From: Nocardia arizonensis
GTDB taxonomy: Bacteria > Actinomycetota > Actinomycetes > Mycobacteriales > Mycobacteriaceae
Reading direction: 5' to 3'
NCBI RefSeq assembly: GCF_001310275.1
Contig: NZ_LGYZ01000001.1
Span: 1-64,000, forward strand
DNA length: 64,000 nucleotides
Made by a program: the position numbers and the translations under genes. This document shows, one piece after another, positions 1-10,230 of the stretch (position 1 is its first letter; each line of letters starts with the position of its first letter). The notes under the pieces are model-generated. The model was not told the origin of the DNA, ran no database searches, and worked only from the letters and a program-made list of their open reading frames with translations.

Positions 1-127
1 CTACCGGCGTTTGGGGCGTATTTCCGCCCGCACCACGCAGCCGCGTCCATGTTCGCGGTATTCCCCACTGGGGGAACGACACTGAGCGGATTCGGGTGCG
101 CGGAGCGGAGGGCCTACACTCGTCCGG

Positions 128-811
128 GTGCGCCTAGTGATTGCTCGTTGCCAGGTCGACTACGTCGGTCGTCTGACCGCCCATCTTCCGATGGCCCGCA
201 GGCTGTTGATGCTCAAGGCCGACGGCTCGGTGCTCGTGCACTCCGATGGCGGCTCGTACAAGCCGCTGAACTGGATGAGCCCGCCGTGTTGGCTGGAGGA
301 GCGCCCCGATGACATCCCCGAGGGCGCGAAGGCGTTCTGGGTGGTGACCAATAAGGCGGGCGAGGAACTGCGCATTACGATCGAAGAGGTCGAGCATGAC
401 TCCGCCCACGACCTCGGTGTTGATCCGGGGTTGGTGAAAGACGGTGTGGAAGCCCACCTTCAGGAACTGTTGGCCGAGCACGTCCATACGCTCGGCGCAG
501 GCTACACCCTCGTTCGCCGCGAGTACATGACGGCCATCGGCCCGGTGGATCTGCTGTGCCGTGACGCCGATGGTGCGACGGTCGCGGTCGAGATCAAGCG
601 CCGCGGGGAGATCGACGGCGTCGAACAGCTCACCCGCTATCTGGATCTGCTCAATCGCGATCCGTTGCTCGCGCCGGTGTCGGGCGTCTTCGCGGCCCAG
701 CAGATCAAGCCGCAGGCGCGCACACTCGCCGAAGATCGCGGTATCCGTTGTCTCACTCTCGATTACGATGCCCTGCGCGGCACGGAGAGCAACGAATTCC
801 GGCTGTTCTGA
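128..811 (+). CDS. nucS: Mismatch-specific endonuclease NucS/EndoMS
   Basis: 227 aa from a GTG start. NucS (EndoMS) cleaves both strands at mismatched bases and provides mismatch repair in actinobacteria that lack MutS/MutL. The N-terminal half is the DNA-binding/dimerisation domain. The C-terminal RecB-like nuclease domain shows D141 (in GPVDLLC) and E155-x-K157 (VAVEIKRR), the expected metal-binding set, followed by the QLTRYLDLL helix. The protein ends in FRLF, a short hydrophobic tail of the kind reported to contact the sliding clamp in this family. It is the first gene of the block shared with M. tuberculosis (Rv1321). No close partner gene is apparent. The call is confident from motifs, length and context. 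Confidence 0.95.
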   Translation: MRLVIARCQVDYVGRLTAHLPMARRLLMLKADGSVLVHSDGGSYKPLNWMSPPCWLEERPDDIPEGAKAFWVVTNKAGEELRITIEEVEHDSAHDLGVDPGLVKDGVEAHLQELLAEHVHTLGAGYTLVRREYMTAIGPVDLLCRDADGATVAVEIKRRGEIDGVEQLTRYLDLLNRDPLLAPVSGVFAAQQIKPQARTLAEDRGIRCLTLDYDALRGTESNEFRLF

Positions 812-869
812 TCAGGTTGTGGACGTGCGCGGTCGTCGGGCTGTGGGGCACGCCGCTTACCCTTGACGA

Positions 870-1172
870 ATGCCCCGTCGGAAACCGCGCGCACATGACC
901 GGGATCACCGGTCGGGAACCGTCCCGCTCGCCGACGTCTTCGGTCGCACCGAGCCGGGGCCCGATCACGACGAGACCTATATCGTGCGCACCGTGGCGGG
1001 CAGCCGCGCCGTCAAGACCTATCGCTGCCCCGGGTGCGATCACGAGATCGCACCCGGCGTCGCTCATATCGTGGCGTGGGCCGTCGACGGTGGGGAGGAC
1101 GATCGCCGACATTGGCACCGGGGATGTTGGAATGGTCGCCGGACGCGGCGAATCACCCGTCGTTGGTCATAA
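870..1172 (+). CDS. Small conserved actinobacterial protein with a CPGC...H zinc-site-like motif
   Basis: 100 aa, ATG start, 58 bp after nucS on the same strand and possibly cotranscribed. The centre has a CPGC motif followed by H, then HIVAW and a C-terminal RRHWHRGCW, so Cys/His residues are spaced as for a small zinc-binding fold. The ends are very rich in Arg. Relatives next to nucS in other actinomycetes are often labelled ATP/GTP-binding protein, but no P-loop is visible here and that label is not supported. M. tuberculosis Rv1322 has a similar size and place and may be the counterpart, an inference from memory. Function unknown. Confidence 0.75.
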   Translation: MPRRKPRAHDRDHRSGTVPLADVFGRTEPGPDHDETYIVRTVAGSRAVKTYRCPGCDHEIAPGVAHIVAWAVDGGEDDRRHWHRGCWNGRRTRRITRRWS

Positions 1173-1283
1173 AAGAAACTGAATCGATGCTGAAAAGTTA
1201 TTGTTCGGCAATCTGTTCGGATCGTACATTTGTGCGCGCAATCCCGGGCGCTCGGGAGAAATCAGCCGGACCCCGGAATTAGG

Positions 1284-1313
1284 GAAGGCCGCTCCCGGAC
1301 GGGAACGGCCTTC
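1284..1313. terminator. Hairpin between convergent genes
   Basis: Thirteen-base arms with one mismatch (1284-1296 and 1301-1313) and a 4-nt loop lie between the 3' ends of the gene ending at 1172 and the DivIVA-like gene ending at 1362. There is no long T-run, but the position fits a shared bidirectional terminator. Confidence 0.6.
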
Positions 1314-1361
1314 GGATGAACTCAGAACTGGTAGAGCGTCGTCGCCTGATGGTTTCGGACG

Positions 1362-2363
1362 TCAGTTGGAGATATCGGCGTTTTCGCGCTCCTCCGCGTC
1401 GATGTCCTCGTCGTCGTGGGCGACCTCGGGGATCGCCTTGGCGCGCGAACCGGTGACCGACTTGGTGGCGCCGCCGATGGACTTGCGCTGGTCGGGCATG
1501 CCGTCGAGCAGTTCGCTCTCCCGGTTGACCGCGGCGAGCATCGCGGGCACGGAGTCGAGCTGACCGCGAATGCCGAGCAGCTGGGCCAGGACGCGCCCCC
1601 GCAGCACGCGCATCTCCTCGGCGAGTTCCTTGGCGTGCGCGATCTTGCGCTCGGAGGTCTGGGTAGCCGAGGTGATGAGGCGGTTGGCCTCGTCGGTGGC
1701 ATCCTTGATGCGCTGCGCGGCCTCGGCGCGGCTGGTGGCCTCGAGTTCTTCCATCGCGCGGGTCAGCTTGGTGCGCCGCTCCGCCATGGTGGCCTCGAAG
1801 TCCTGCTGGGTGGCCTTGCGCTTGGCATCGGCTTCCTTGCCGAGGCGATCGGCCTCGGCCTGGGCGGCCTCGATGATCTTGGCGGACTCGGTACGCGCGT
1901 TCGCGAGGGTCTGCTCGAATTCGATCTCGAGCGCCTCCCGCTTCTCCTTCGTCTCCGCGAGCAGCGACTCGTACTTGCCGCGCATCTCGGTGGCCTGCTG
2001 CTCCGCGATGGAAACCATCTCGGCGGCCTCGGCCTGCGCGAGCGCGCGGACCTCGGAGGCCTCGTCGGAGGCCAGGCGCAGCATGCGGGAGATGCGGTCG
2101 GACATGCCTTCCGCGGTGGTCGGCGGGACCGAGAGTCGATCGACCTCCTTGCGGAGTTCATCGATCTCGTCCCGCGCGTCCTCCAGTTGGCTTGCGAGGT
2201 TACGGGCCTGCGCCGCGGCGGCGTCGCGGTCGGTGGCGGTGACCCTCAGCTCGGCGTCGAAGCGGTCGAAGTAGTTGCGTACCTCGTCTTGCGCATAACC
2301 CTTGCGCACAACGGTGAAGGGCAGTGCAACGAAGCGATTGCGATCGGACTCAGGTGACGACAT
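1362..2363 (-). CDS. DivIVA/Wag31-like coiled-coil protein
   Basis: 333 aa from ATG at 2363; a TTG three codons upstream is a less likely start. The first 60 residues carry a DivIVA-type segment (FTVVRKGYAQDEVRNYFDRF), the membrane-curvature targeting region of DivIVA proteins. Residues about 60-250 are almost continuous Glu/Ala/Arg heptads, an extended coiled coil. The tail is short and acidic. Wag31 itself is essential for polar growth and sits in the dcw cluster, so this is more likely a second DivIVA-domain protein acting at the pole, septum or membrane. It is transcribed away from its neighbours, head to tail with the epimerase gene (86 bp apart). The family call is confident; the cellular role is inferred. 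Confidence 0.8.
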   Translation of the reverse strand: MSSPESDRNRFVALPFTVVRKGYAQDEVRNYFDRFDAELRVTATDRDAAAAQARNLASQLEDARDEIDELRKEVDRLSVPPTTAEGMSDRISRMLRLASDEASEVRALAQAEAAEMVSIAEQQATEMRGKYESLLAETKEKREALEIEFEQTLANARTESAKIIEAAQAEADRLGKEADAKRKATQQDFEATMAERRTKLTRAMEELEATSRAEAAQRIKDATDEANRLITSATQTSERKIAHAKELAEEMRVLRGRVLAQLLGIRGQLDSVPAMLAAVNRESELLDGMPDQRKSIGGATKSVTGSRAKAIPEVAHDDEDIDAEERENADISN

Positions 2364-2449
2364 GGCACACAAACTACAGCCTATGGCTGGAAGATGGTGA
2401 CTCGACCGCGAATGTGATTCGTATCAGTTTTGCAGGTCCGATCTTGATA

Positions 2450-2932
2450 CTAGTGCGTAACGTTCGGATTTGGTTCGACCAACTCGATCAGCACACCGCC
2501 AGCATCCTTCGGGTGGATGAAATTGATGCGAGAATCGGCGGTTCCATGGCGCGGTGCGTCGTACAGCAAACGAATACCACGATCACGCAGGTGAGCGGAC
2601 ACGGCTTCGAGATCGGTGACGCGGTAGGCGAGTTGCTGGAGTCCGGGGCCGCTGCGGTCGATGAACTTGGCGATGGTCGACTCGGCGTTCAGGGGCGCCA
2701 GCAACTGGAGGGCAGTCGCGGAATCGGGTGCGCCGGGCAGCGAGAGCATGGCCTCGTGCACGCCCTGGCTCTCGTTGACCTCCCGGTGGGTCTCGATCAT
2801 GCCGAGATTTTCGGCGTACCAGGCGATCGCGGCGTCCAGATCGGGGACCGCGATGCCGACATGGTCGACGGCGGTGACGTAGTCGCCGGGGATGATCGCG
2901 GGAGTCATTGCGGAAGTCTCTGTGGTGCTCAC
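2450..2932 (-). CDS. Methylmalonyl-CoA epimerase
   Basis: 160 aa from GTG at 2932; an in-frame ATG at 2908 would give 152 aa. It interconverts the 2R and 2S forms of methylmalonyl-CoA on the propionyl-CoA/succinyl-CoA route. It has the VOC (glyoxalase I) fold: H24 in VDHVGIAV, the LQQLAYRV strand and the terminal GGVLIELVE supply the metal ligands His, Gln and Glu. Length is normal for a two-half VOC domain. It is divergent from the thiolase gene, with 150 bp between the starts, the same order as Rv1322A-Rv1323 in M. tuberculosis. Confidence 0.93.
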   Translation of the reverse strand: MSTTETSAMTPAIIPGDYVTAVDHVGIAVPDLDAAIAWYAENLGMIETHREVNESQGVHEAMLSLPGAPDSATALQLLAPLNAESTIAKFIDRSGPGLQQLAYRVTDLEAVSAHLRDRGIRLLYDAPRHGTADSRINFIHPKDAGGVLIELVEPNPNVTH

Positions 2933-3082
2933 TACTCGACGGTAGCGCGGACCTCGGGGGCCACGCCCGCGACGGGACAAGCTACCGTTGAGTACGGAAC
3001 GCTCGACGGCGCGCTCGCCGATGGCGGGCCGTGCCCGCTCGGCGTTGCATCGAATGCCTGAACTAGGAATGCGAGGCTCGTC

Positions 3083-4267
3083 GTGACCACAACCGTGATC
3101 GTCTCCGGTGCGCGCACCCCGGTCGGCCGCCTGCTCGGCGGACTCAAGGACTTCAGCGGCTCGGACCTGGGCGGATTCGCCATAGAGGCGGCTCTGGAAC
3201 GGGGCGGCGTCGCGCCGGAGCAGGTCGACTACGTGATCATGGGCCAGGTGCTCACCGCGGGCGCGGGGCAGATACCGGCCCGCCAGGCCGCGGCCGCCGC
3301 GGGCATCCCCATGGATGTGCCCGCTCTCACACTGAACAAGGTCTGCCTGTCCGGCATCAACGCCATCGCGCAGGCCGATCAGCTCATCCGCGCGGGCGAG
3401 TACGAGATCGTGGTCGCGGGCGGCCAGGAGTCGATGAGCCGGGCGCCGCATATGCTCGAAAAGAGCAGGGAGGGATTCAAATACGGCGACGTGACGCTGC
3501 GCGATCACATGGCCTACGACGGTCTGCACGACATCTTCACCGATCAGGCCATGGGCGCGCTGACCGAGCGGCGCAACGACGACGACTACGTCAGTCGCGC
3601 GGATCAGGACGCGTTCGCCGCCGCCTCGCATCAGCGCGCCGCCGCCGCGTGGAAGAACGGACTCTTCGACGACGAGGTGGTTCCGGTCGCGGTCCCGCAG
3701 CGCAAGGGTGATCCGGTGCTGGTGAGCGCCGACGAGGGCATCCGTGCCGACACCACCGTGGAGTCGCTGGCGAAGCTTCGCCCGGCCTTCCGCAAGGACG
3801 GCACCATCACCGCGGGCACCGCCTCGCAGATCTCCGACGGCGCCGCGGCGGTCGTGGTGATGAGCAAGGCCAAGGCCGAGGAACTCGGCCTGAGCTGGAT
3901 CGCCGAGATCGGCGCCGCGGGCGTGGTGGCCGGGCCGGATTCCACCCTCCAGGATCAGCCCGCCAACGCCATTGCCAAGGCGTGTGCGCGGGAGGGGATT
4001 TCGCCCGCCGACCTGGATCTGGTGGAGATCAACGAGGCGTTCGCCGCGGTCGGCATCGCCTCGACCCGCAAGCTCGGCATCGATCCGGCGAAGGTGAATG
4101 TCAACGGCGGCGCGATCGCCATCGGTCACCCGCTCGGCATGTCCGGCGCGCGGATTCTGCTGCATCTGGCGCTGGAGTTGAAGCGTCGCGGCGGTGGTAT
4201 CGGCGCGGCCGCGCTGTGCGGCGGCGGCGGTCAGGGTGACGCACTGATCGTCAAGGTCGCCTCCTAG
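3083..4267 (+). CDS. fadA4: Acetyl-CoA acetyltransferase (thiolase)
   Basis: 394 aa, GTG start. It catalyses reversible condensation of two acetyl-CoA to acetoacetyl-CoA. The full thiolase motif set is present: nucleophile C88 in LNKVCLSG, the NEAFA motif, [11 protein letters not shown] with the catalytic His, and the C-terminal CGGGGQGDA with the second Cys. Length is standard. The neighbouring epimerase and position match fadA4 of mycobacteria; the symbol rests on that synteny. A 13-bp hairpin at 4274-4303 follows immediately. Confidence 0.95.
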   Translation: MTTTVIVSGARTPVGRLLGGLKDFSGSDLGGFAIEAALERGGVAPEQVDYVIMGQVLTAGAGQIPARQAAAAAGIPMDVPALTLNKVCLSGINAIAQADQLIRAGEYEIVVAGGQESMSRAPHMLEKSREGFKYGDVTLRDHMAYDGLHDIFTDQAMGALTERRNDDDYVSRADQDAFAAASHQRAAAAWKNGLFDDEVVPVAVPQRKGDPVLVSADEGIRADTTVESLAKLRPAFRKDGTITAGTASQISDGAAAVVVMSKAKAEELGLSWIAEIGAAGVVAGPDSTLQDQPANAIAKACAREGISPADLDLVEINEAFAAVGIASTRKLGIDPAKVNVNGGAIAIGHPLGMSGARILLHLALELKRRGGGIGAAALCGGGGQGDALIVKVAS

Positions 4268-4273
4268 TCACGT

Positions 4274-4303
4274 GACACCGCCGCCGAATTCGGCGGCGGT
4301 GTC
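4274..4303. terminator. Perfect 13-bp hairpin after the thiolase gene
   Basis: Arms 4274-4286 and 4291-4303 are perfect complements around an AATT loop, 7 bp after the thiolase stop and followed by a short TTT. It probably ends the thiolase transcript before the DUF3817 gene. Confidence 0.75.
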
Positions 4304-4358
4304 CGTTTCGCCCGAGTGTGATGTGTCCAACTACAGGTCGTCGTAGTGATGCGGCACA

Positions 4359-4724
4359 ATGGACGGCATGGGTTTCTTCGATCTGCGCGGTGTCGCCGGT
4401 AGGTTCCGTTTCTTCGCCGTACTCGAGGCGCTGTCGTGGCTGGGCCTGCTGACCGGAATGGCGTTCAAGTACATTCCGGATCCGGGCAACGAGATCGGCG
4501 TGAAGGTCTTCGGGCCGATCCACGGCGCGATCTTCATTCTCTTCGTGCTGACCGCGCTGCTGGCCGCGCGCGAGCTGAACTGGAACTGGAAGACCACGTT
4601 GCTGGCGCTGGCCTCGAGCATTCCGCCCTTCTTCACCGTCGTCTTCGAGATATGGGCGGTGCGCACCGGCAAGCTCACCCCCGCGTCGACCGACACCGCG
4701 GAAGCCGTCCGCGCGGCCTCATGA
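4359..4724 (+). CDS. DUF3817 family membrane protein
   Basis: 121 aa; an ATG at 4368 is an alternative start. Three hydrophobic segments are visible (residues about 14-36, 52-73 and 80-102), with the family-typical FRFFAVLEALSWLGLL start and a GPIHG motif between helices. DUF3817 proteins are small inner-membrane proteins of unknown function. A second, more diverged member lies at 29144-29515 in the same conserved block. It is 13 bp upstream of the thioredoxin/TPR gene and probably cotranscribed with it. Confidence 0.85.
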   Translation: MDGMGFFDLRGVAGRFRFFAVLEALSWLGLLTGMAFKYIPDPGNEIGVKVFGPIHGAIFILFVLTALLAARELNWNWKTTLLALASSIPPFFTVVFEIWAVRTGKLTPASTDTAEAVRAAS

Positions 4725-4737
4725 CAAACTGGAAACC

Positions 4738-5625
4738 GTGACTCGACCAGCCGCACGTCGTCCCTCGCCAGCCGTCGCCGCAGCCATGTCCGGTGCGGTG
4801 GATCTGTCCGGTCTCAAACAGCCGCCCGCGGGCTCGCCCGGCGCCGATCACGCGGTATCGGTGGCCGATTTCGAAACCAAGGTCCTGCGGCGGTCCATGC
4901 AGGTACCGGTCGTGGTCGTGCTGTACTCGCAGCGCAGCCCCGGCAGCATCGAACTGGTGCGCACCTTCGAACGACTCGTCGCCGAGGATCGCGGCGCATG
5001 GGATCTGGCCACCGTCGAAGCCGAGAGCAATATGCAGATCGCCCAGGCGCTGCGGGTGCAGGGCATCCCCACGGTGGTGGCCATCGCGGGCGGTCAGCCA
5101 CTGGCCGATTTCGAGGGCGCCCAAGCCGAACCGCAGTTGCGGCAGTGGCTCACCGCGGTCGTGGACGCGGTCGCGGGCAAACTCGAAGGCGGAAGCGGCG
5201 AACCGCAGCAGGCCGAGGATCCCCGCTTCACCGCGGCCGAGGAGGCGCTCGACCGCGGCGATATGGCGGGTGCGGAAGCCGCATACGAGGCCATCCTCGC
5301 CACCGAACCGGGCAATGAGCAGGCCAAGAACGCGCTGCGGCAATTGCGTTTCCTCGCCCGCGCGCAGGAACTGCCGGAAACCGCTGTCGCGAACGCCGAC
5401 CAGAACCCGGCCGATGTCGACCTCGCGCTCGACGCCGCCGATATCGAACTGCTCGGCCAGCGGCCGGAGGCGGCCTTCGACCGGCTCATCGCCGTCATCA
5501 AGCGCACCTCGGGCGAGGACCGCACCAAGGCGCGCACGCGCCTGCTCGAACTGTTCGAATTGTTCGATCCCGCCGAATCTTTCGTGGTGGCGGCCCGCCG
5601 CAAGCTCGCGACCGCGCTGTACTGA
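4738..5625 (+). CDS. Thioredoxin-fold/TPR co-chaperone-like protein (CnoX/YbbN type)
   Basis: 295 aa, GTG start. Residues about 40-150 have a thioredoxin fold (VVVVLYSQRSPGS, then the cis-Pro GIPTVVAI). Residues about 160-290 form TPR-like helices. This arrangement matches YbbN/CnoX and M. tuberculosis Rv1324. The position of the usual WCxxC redox motif reads YSQRSPGS with no cysteine, so disulfide chemistry is not possible at that site; a holdase or protein-binding role is more likely. It follows the DUF3817 gene closely. A strong hairpin separates it from the convergent glgB. Confidence 0.85.
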   Translation: MTRPAARRPSPAVAAAMSGAVDLSGLKQPPAGSPGADHAVSVADFETKVLRRSMQVPVVVVLYSQRSPGSIELVRTFERLVAEDRGAWDLATVEAESNMQIAQALRVQGIPTVVAIAGGQPLADFEGAQAEPQLRQWLTAVVDAVAGKLEGGSGEPQQAEDPRFTAAEEALDRGDMAGAEAAYEAILATEPGNEQAKNALRQLRFLARAQELPETAVANADQNPADVDLALDAADIELLGQRPEAAFDRLIAVIKRTSGEDRTKARTRLLELFELFDPAESFVVAARRKLATALY

Positions 5626-5635
5626 CGCCCGACCT

Positions 5636-5662
5636 GCGTGAGGGTCGCCCGGACCCTCACGC
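5636..5662. terminator. Perfect 11-bp hairpin between convergent thioredoxin/TPR gene and glgB
   Basis: Arms 5636-5646 and 5652-5662 are perfect complements around a 5-nt loop. It fills the 39 bp between the two stop codons, so it probably serves both strands. Confidence 0.8.
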
Positions 5663-5664
5663 GG

Positions 5665-7835
<2,171 letters not shown>

Positions 7836-7839
<4 letters not shown>

Positions 7840-9842
7840 GCGAAGGACTTCCGGTAGGCCAGTTCGGTGCGCGCCTGCTGCGGCACCGCGGGCAGCGCGA
7901 GTATGTGCGCTACCGCGCGCGCCGGGTCAAGACGCACGTAATTCGTTTGCGCCCAGTGGTATTCCTCACCGCTGACCTCGTCGAACACGACCGGGTGGTC
8001 GTGCCATTCCCGGCCGATCGCGGGCAGGTCGACCGAAATGAACCCCTGTTCGGCGCCGTACGGGTTCAGGTTCACCACGACCAGGACCGCGTCACCGCTG
8101 ATCGGATCGAATTTCGAGTAGGCGATGATCGCGTCGTTGTCGACGTGGTGGAAATGCAGGCAGCGCAGTTGTTGCAGCGCCGGGTGGTTGCGCCGGATCT
8201 CGTTGAGTCTGGTCAGCCACGGTTCCAGCGATTCGCCGCGCGCCAGCGCCCCGGCGAAGTCGCGCGGGCGCAGTTCGTATTTCTCCGAGTCGAGGTACTC
8301 CTCGCTGCCGGGACGCACCGCCTGGTGTTCGAACAGCTCGAAGCCGGAGTACACGCCCCAGGTGGGTGCGAGGGTGGCGGCGAGCACCGCACGGATGGCG
8401 AACATGCCCGGACCCCCGTGCTGGAGGCTCTCGTGCAGGATGTCGGGGGTGTTGACGAACAGGTTCGGCCTGGCCTCGTCGGCCTTGGCGGCCAGTTCGA
8501 CGCCGAATTCGGTCAACTCCCATTTGGCGATCCGCCAGGTGAAATAGGTGTAGGACTGGCTGAAGCCGCGCCGCGCCAGACCGTACAGCCGTGCGGGGCG
8601 GGTGAACGCCTCGGACAGGAAGATGACCTCGGGGTCCTCGCGCCGCACCGTGGCGATCAGCCACTCCCAGAAGTCGGCGGGTTTGGTGTGCGGATTGTCG
8701 ACGCGGAAGATCTTGACCCCGAACGCGATCCAGTGCCGGACCACGCGCAGCACCTCGGCGTAGATGCCGTCGGGATCGTTGTCGAAGTTGACCGGGTAGA
8801 TGTCCTGGTACTTCTTGGGCGGATTCTCGGCGTAGGCGATGGTGCCGTCCGGCAGCGTGGTGAACCACTCCGGGTGCGCGCGCACCCAGGGGTGGTCGGG
8901 TGCGCACTGCAAGGCCAGGTCGAGCGCGACCTCGAGACCCGCGTGCCGCGCCGCCGCGACGAAATCCTTGAAATCGGCCTCGGTGCCGAGGTCGGGGTGG
9001 ATCGCGTCGTGACCGCCCGCGGCCGAGCCGATCGCCCAGGGGGAGCCGACATCGCCGGGTTCGGCGGTCAGCGAATTGTTGCGGCCCTTGCGGTTCACCG
9101 CGCCGATCGGGTGGATCGGCGGCAGGTACACCACGTCGAAGCCCATCGCGGCGATCCGCGGCAGCTCTTTCGCGGCGGTGGCGAACGTGCCGTGCACCGG
9201 TTTGCCCTCGGCGTCGCGACCGCCGGTCGAGCGAGGGAAGAACTCGTACCAGGAGCCGTAGAGCGCGCGCCTGCGTTCCACGTACACCGTGTGCTGCGGT
9301 CCGCGGGTCACCATCTCGCGCAGCGGGGTGGCGCGCAGGATCTCGGCCACCTCCTCGGTGAAGGCGGGCGCGACCCGGGTGGGTAGCTGTTCCTCGCCGC
9401 GCAGGGCGACCGCGACCGCGCGCAGCCGTTCGAACTGTTTCCTCGGCACCCCTTGGGCGGCGCGGTCGAACAGCCGCGCGCCGAGTTCGAGATCGTTGGC
9501 CAGATCGGCGGCGCTCTGCCCGACCGCGAGTTTGGCCTCGACGGCGTGGCGCCAGGTCGCGATGGGATCGCTCCAGCCCTCGACGCGGAAGGTCCAGGTG
9601 CCGGGGGCGTTCGCGGTGAAGACGGCATCGAATACGTCGGGTTCGGGATCGGGGGTCATCCTGATCCGGGTGATCCGTGAGGATCCGGGCGCGCGTACCG
9701 CGAGCGTCGCGGCGACGGCATCGTGACCCTCGCGCCAGACCACCGCGCGCACCGGGAAGACCTCGCCCACCGCGGCCTTGGCCGGATAACGCCCCTGTCC
9801 GGTCGACGGGGCGGTGTCGTCGATGGCGATGCGGCCGGTCAC
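7836..9842 (-). CDS. glgE: Maltose-1-phosphate: alpha-1,4-glucan maltosyltransferase
   Basis: 668 aa from GTG at 9842, chosen because the conserved protein begins at VTGRIAIDD; the frame is open further upstream but reads as low-complexity Arg/Pro. GlgE adds maltosyl units from maltose-1-phosphate to alpha-1,4-glucan. The N-terminal beta domain (to about residue 190) precedes a GH13_3 barrel with [10 protein letters not shown] (nucleophile Asp), FLSEAFTRP (acid/base Glu) and NTPDILHE (third Asp). Length is slightly below the 701 aa of the M. tuberculosis enzyme. glgE-glgB is a coupled pair divergent from glgP. The other GlgE-pathway genes (treS, pep2) are not in the window. Confidence 0.96.
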
Positions 9843-10230
9843 GGGGACCAACCTACCGGCAGTGCGCCGCGACGACGTGATCGACGGTCCCGTCACGTCC
9901 GGCCCGCCGCTCAGCGCGCGTCGGCGGCGCGGCCGAAGCCGAGCGCGCCCGCGAGCGTCCGGTCGAACACGACGATCGCGTCGCCGAGGACCGCGGCCGG
10001 ACCGGCGGTGCGGCCGCGACGCACCGATCGCCGGAGGAACGGCGCGGCGGCGGCCCCGGGTAGCGCGGCGAGCAGCAGACAGGCCAGGAGGAACTCGGGG
10101 AGTACGTCGACCCATTGCGGCATCAGCAGATGCTGTCACGGCGGCGGCCGTTCGGCCACTCGATTCCGGCCCCGCGTGACCTGCGTCGCCTGTCGCGATG
10201 GGTGCGTCGGTTTTCGGTATGGTTCGCCTG
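9843..10230. promoter_or_regulatory. glgE/glgP divergent intergenic region
   Basis: 388 bp between the starts of glgE (minus) and glgP (plus). It must contain both promoters. Apart from the small minus-strand frame at 9911-10123, no gene or clear -10/-35 pair was recognised. Confidence 0.5.
9911..10123 (-). pseudogene. Possible remnant of a LysE-family exporter
   Basis: A 70-codon open stretch between divergent glgE and glgP. Its first 45 residues ([15 protein letters not shown], then [15 protein letters not shown] and AAVLGDA) resemble the opening helix and basic loop of LysE/RhtB exporters, and the last 20 ([13 protein letters not shown]) resemble the end of that family. About 130 middle residues would be missing. 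No convincing ribosome-binding site is seen. It could also be chance similarity in a hydrophobic frame. Confidence 0.3.
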
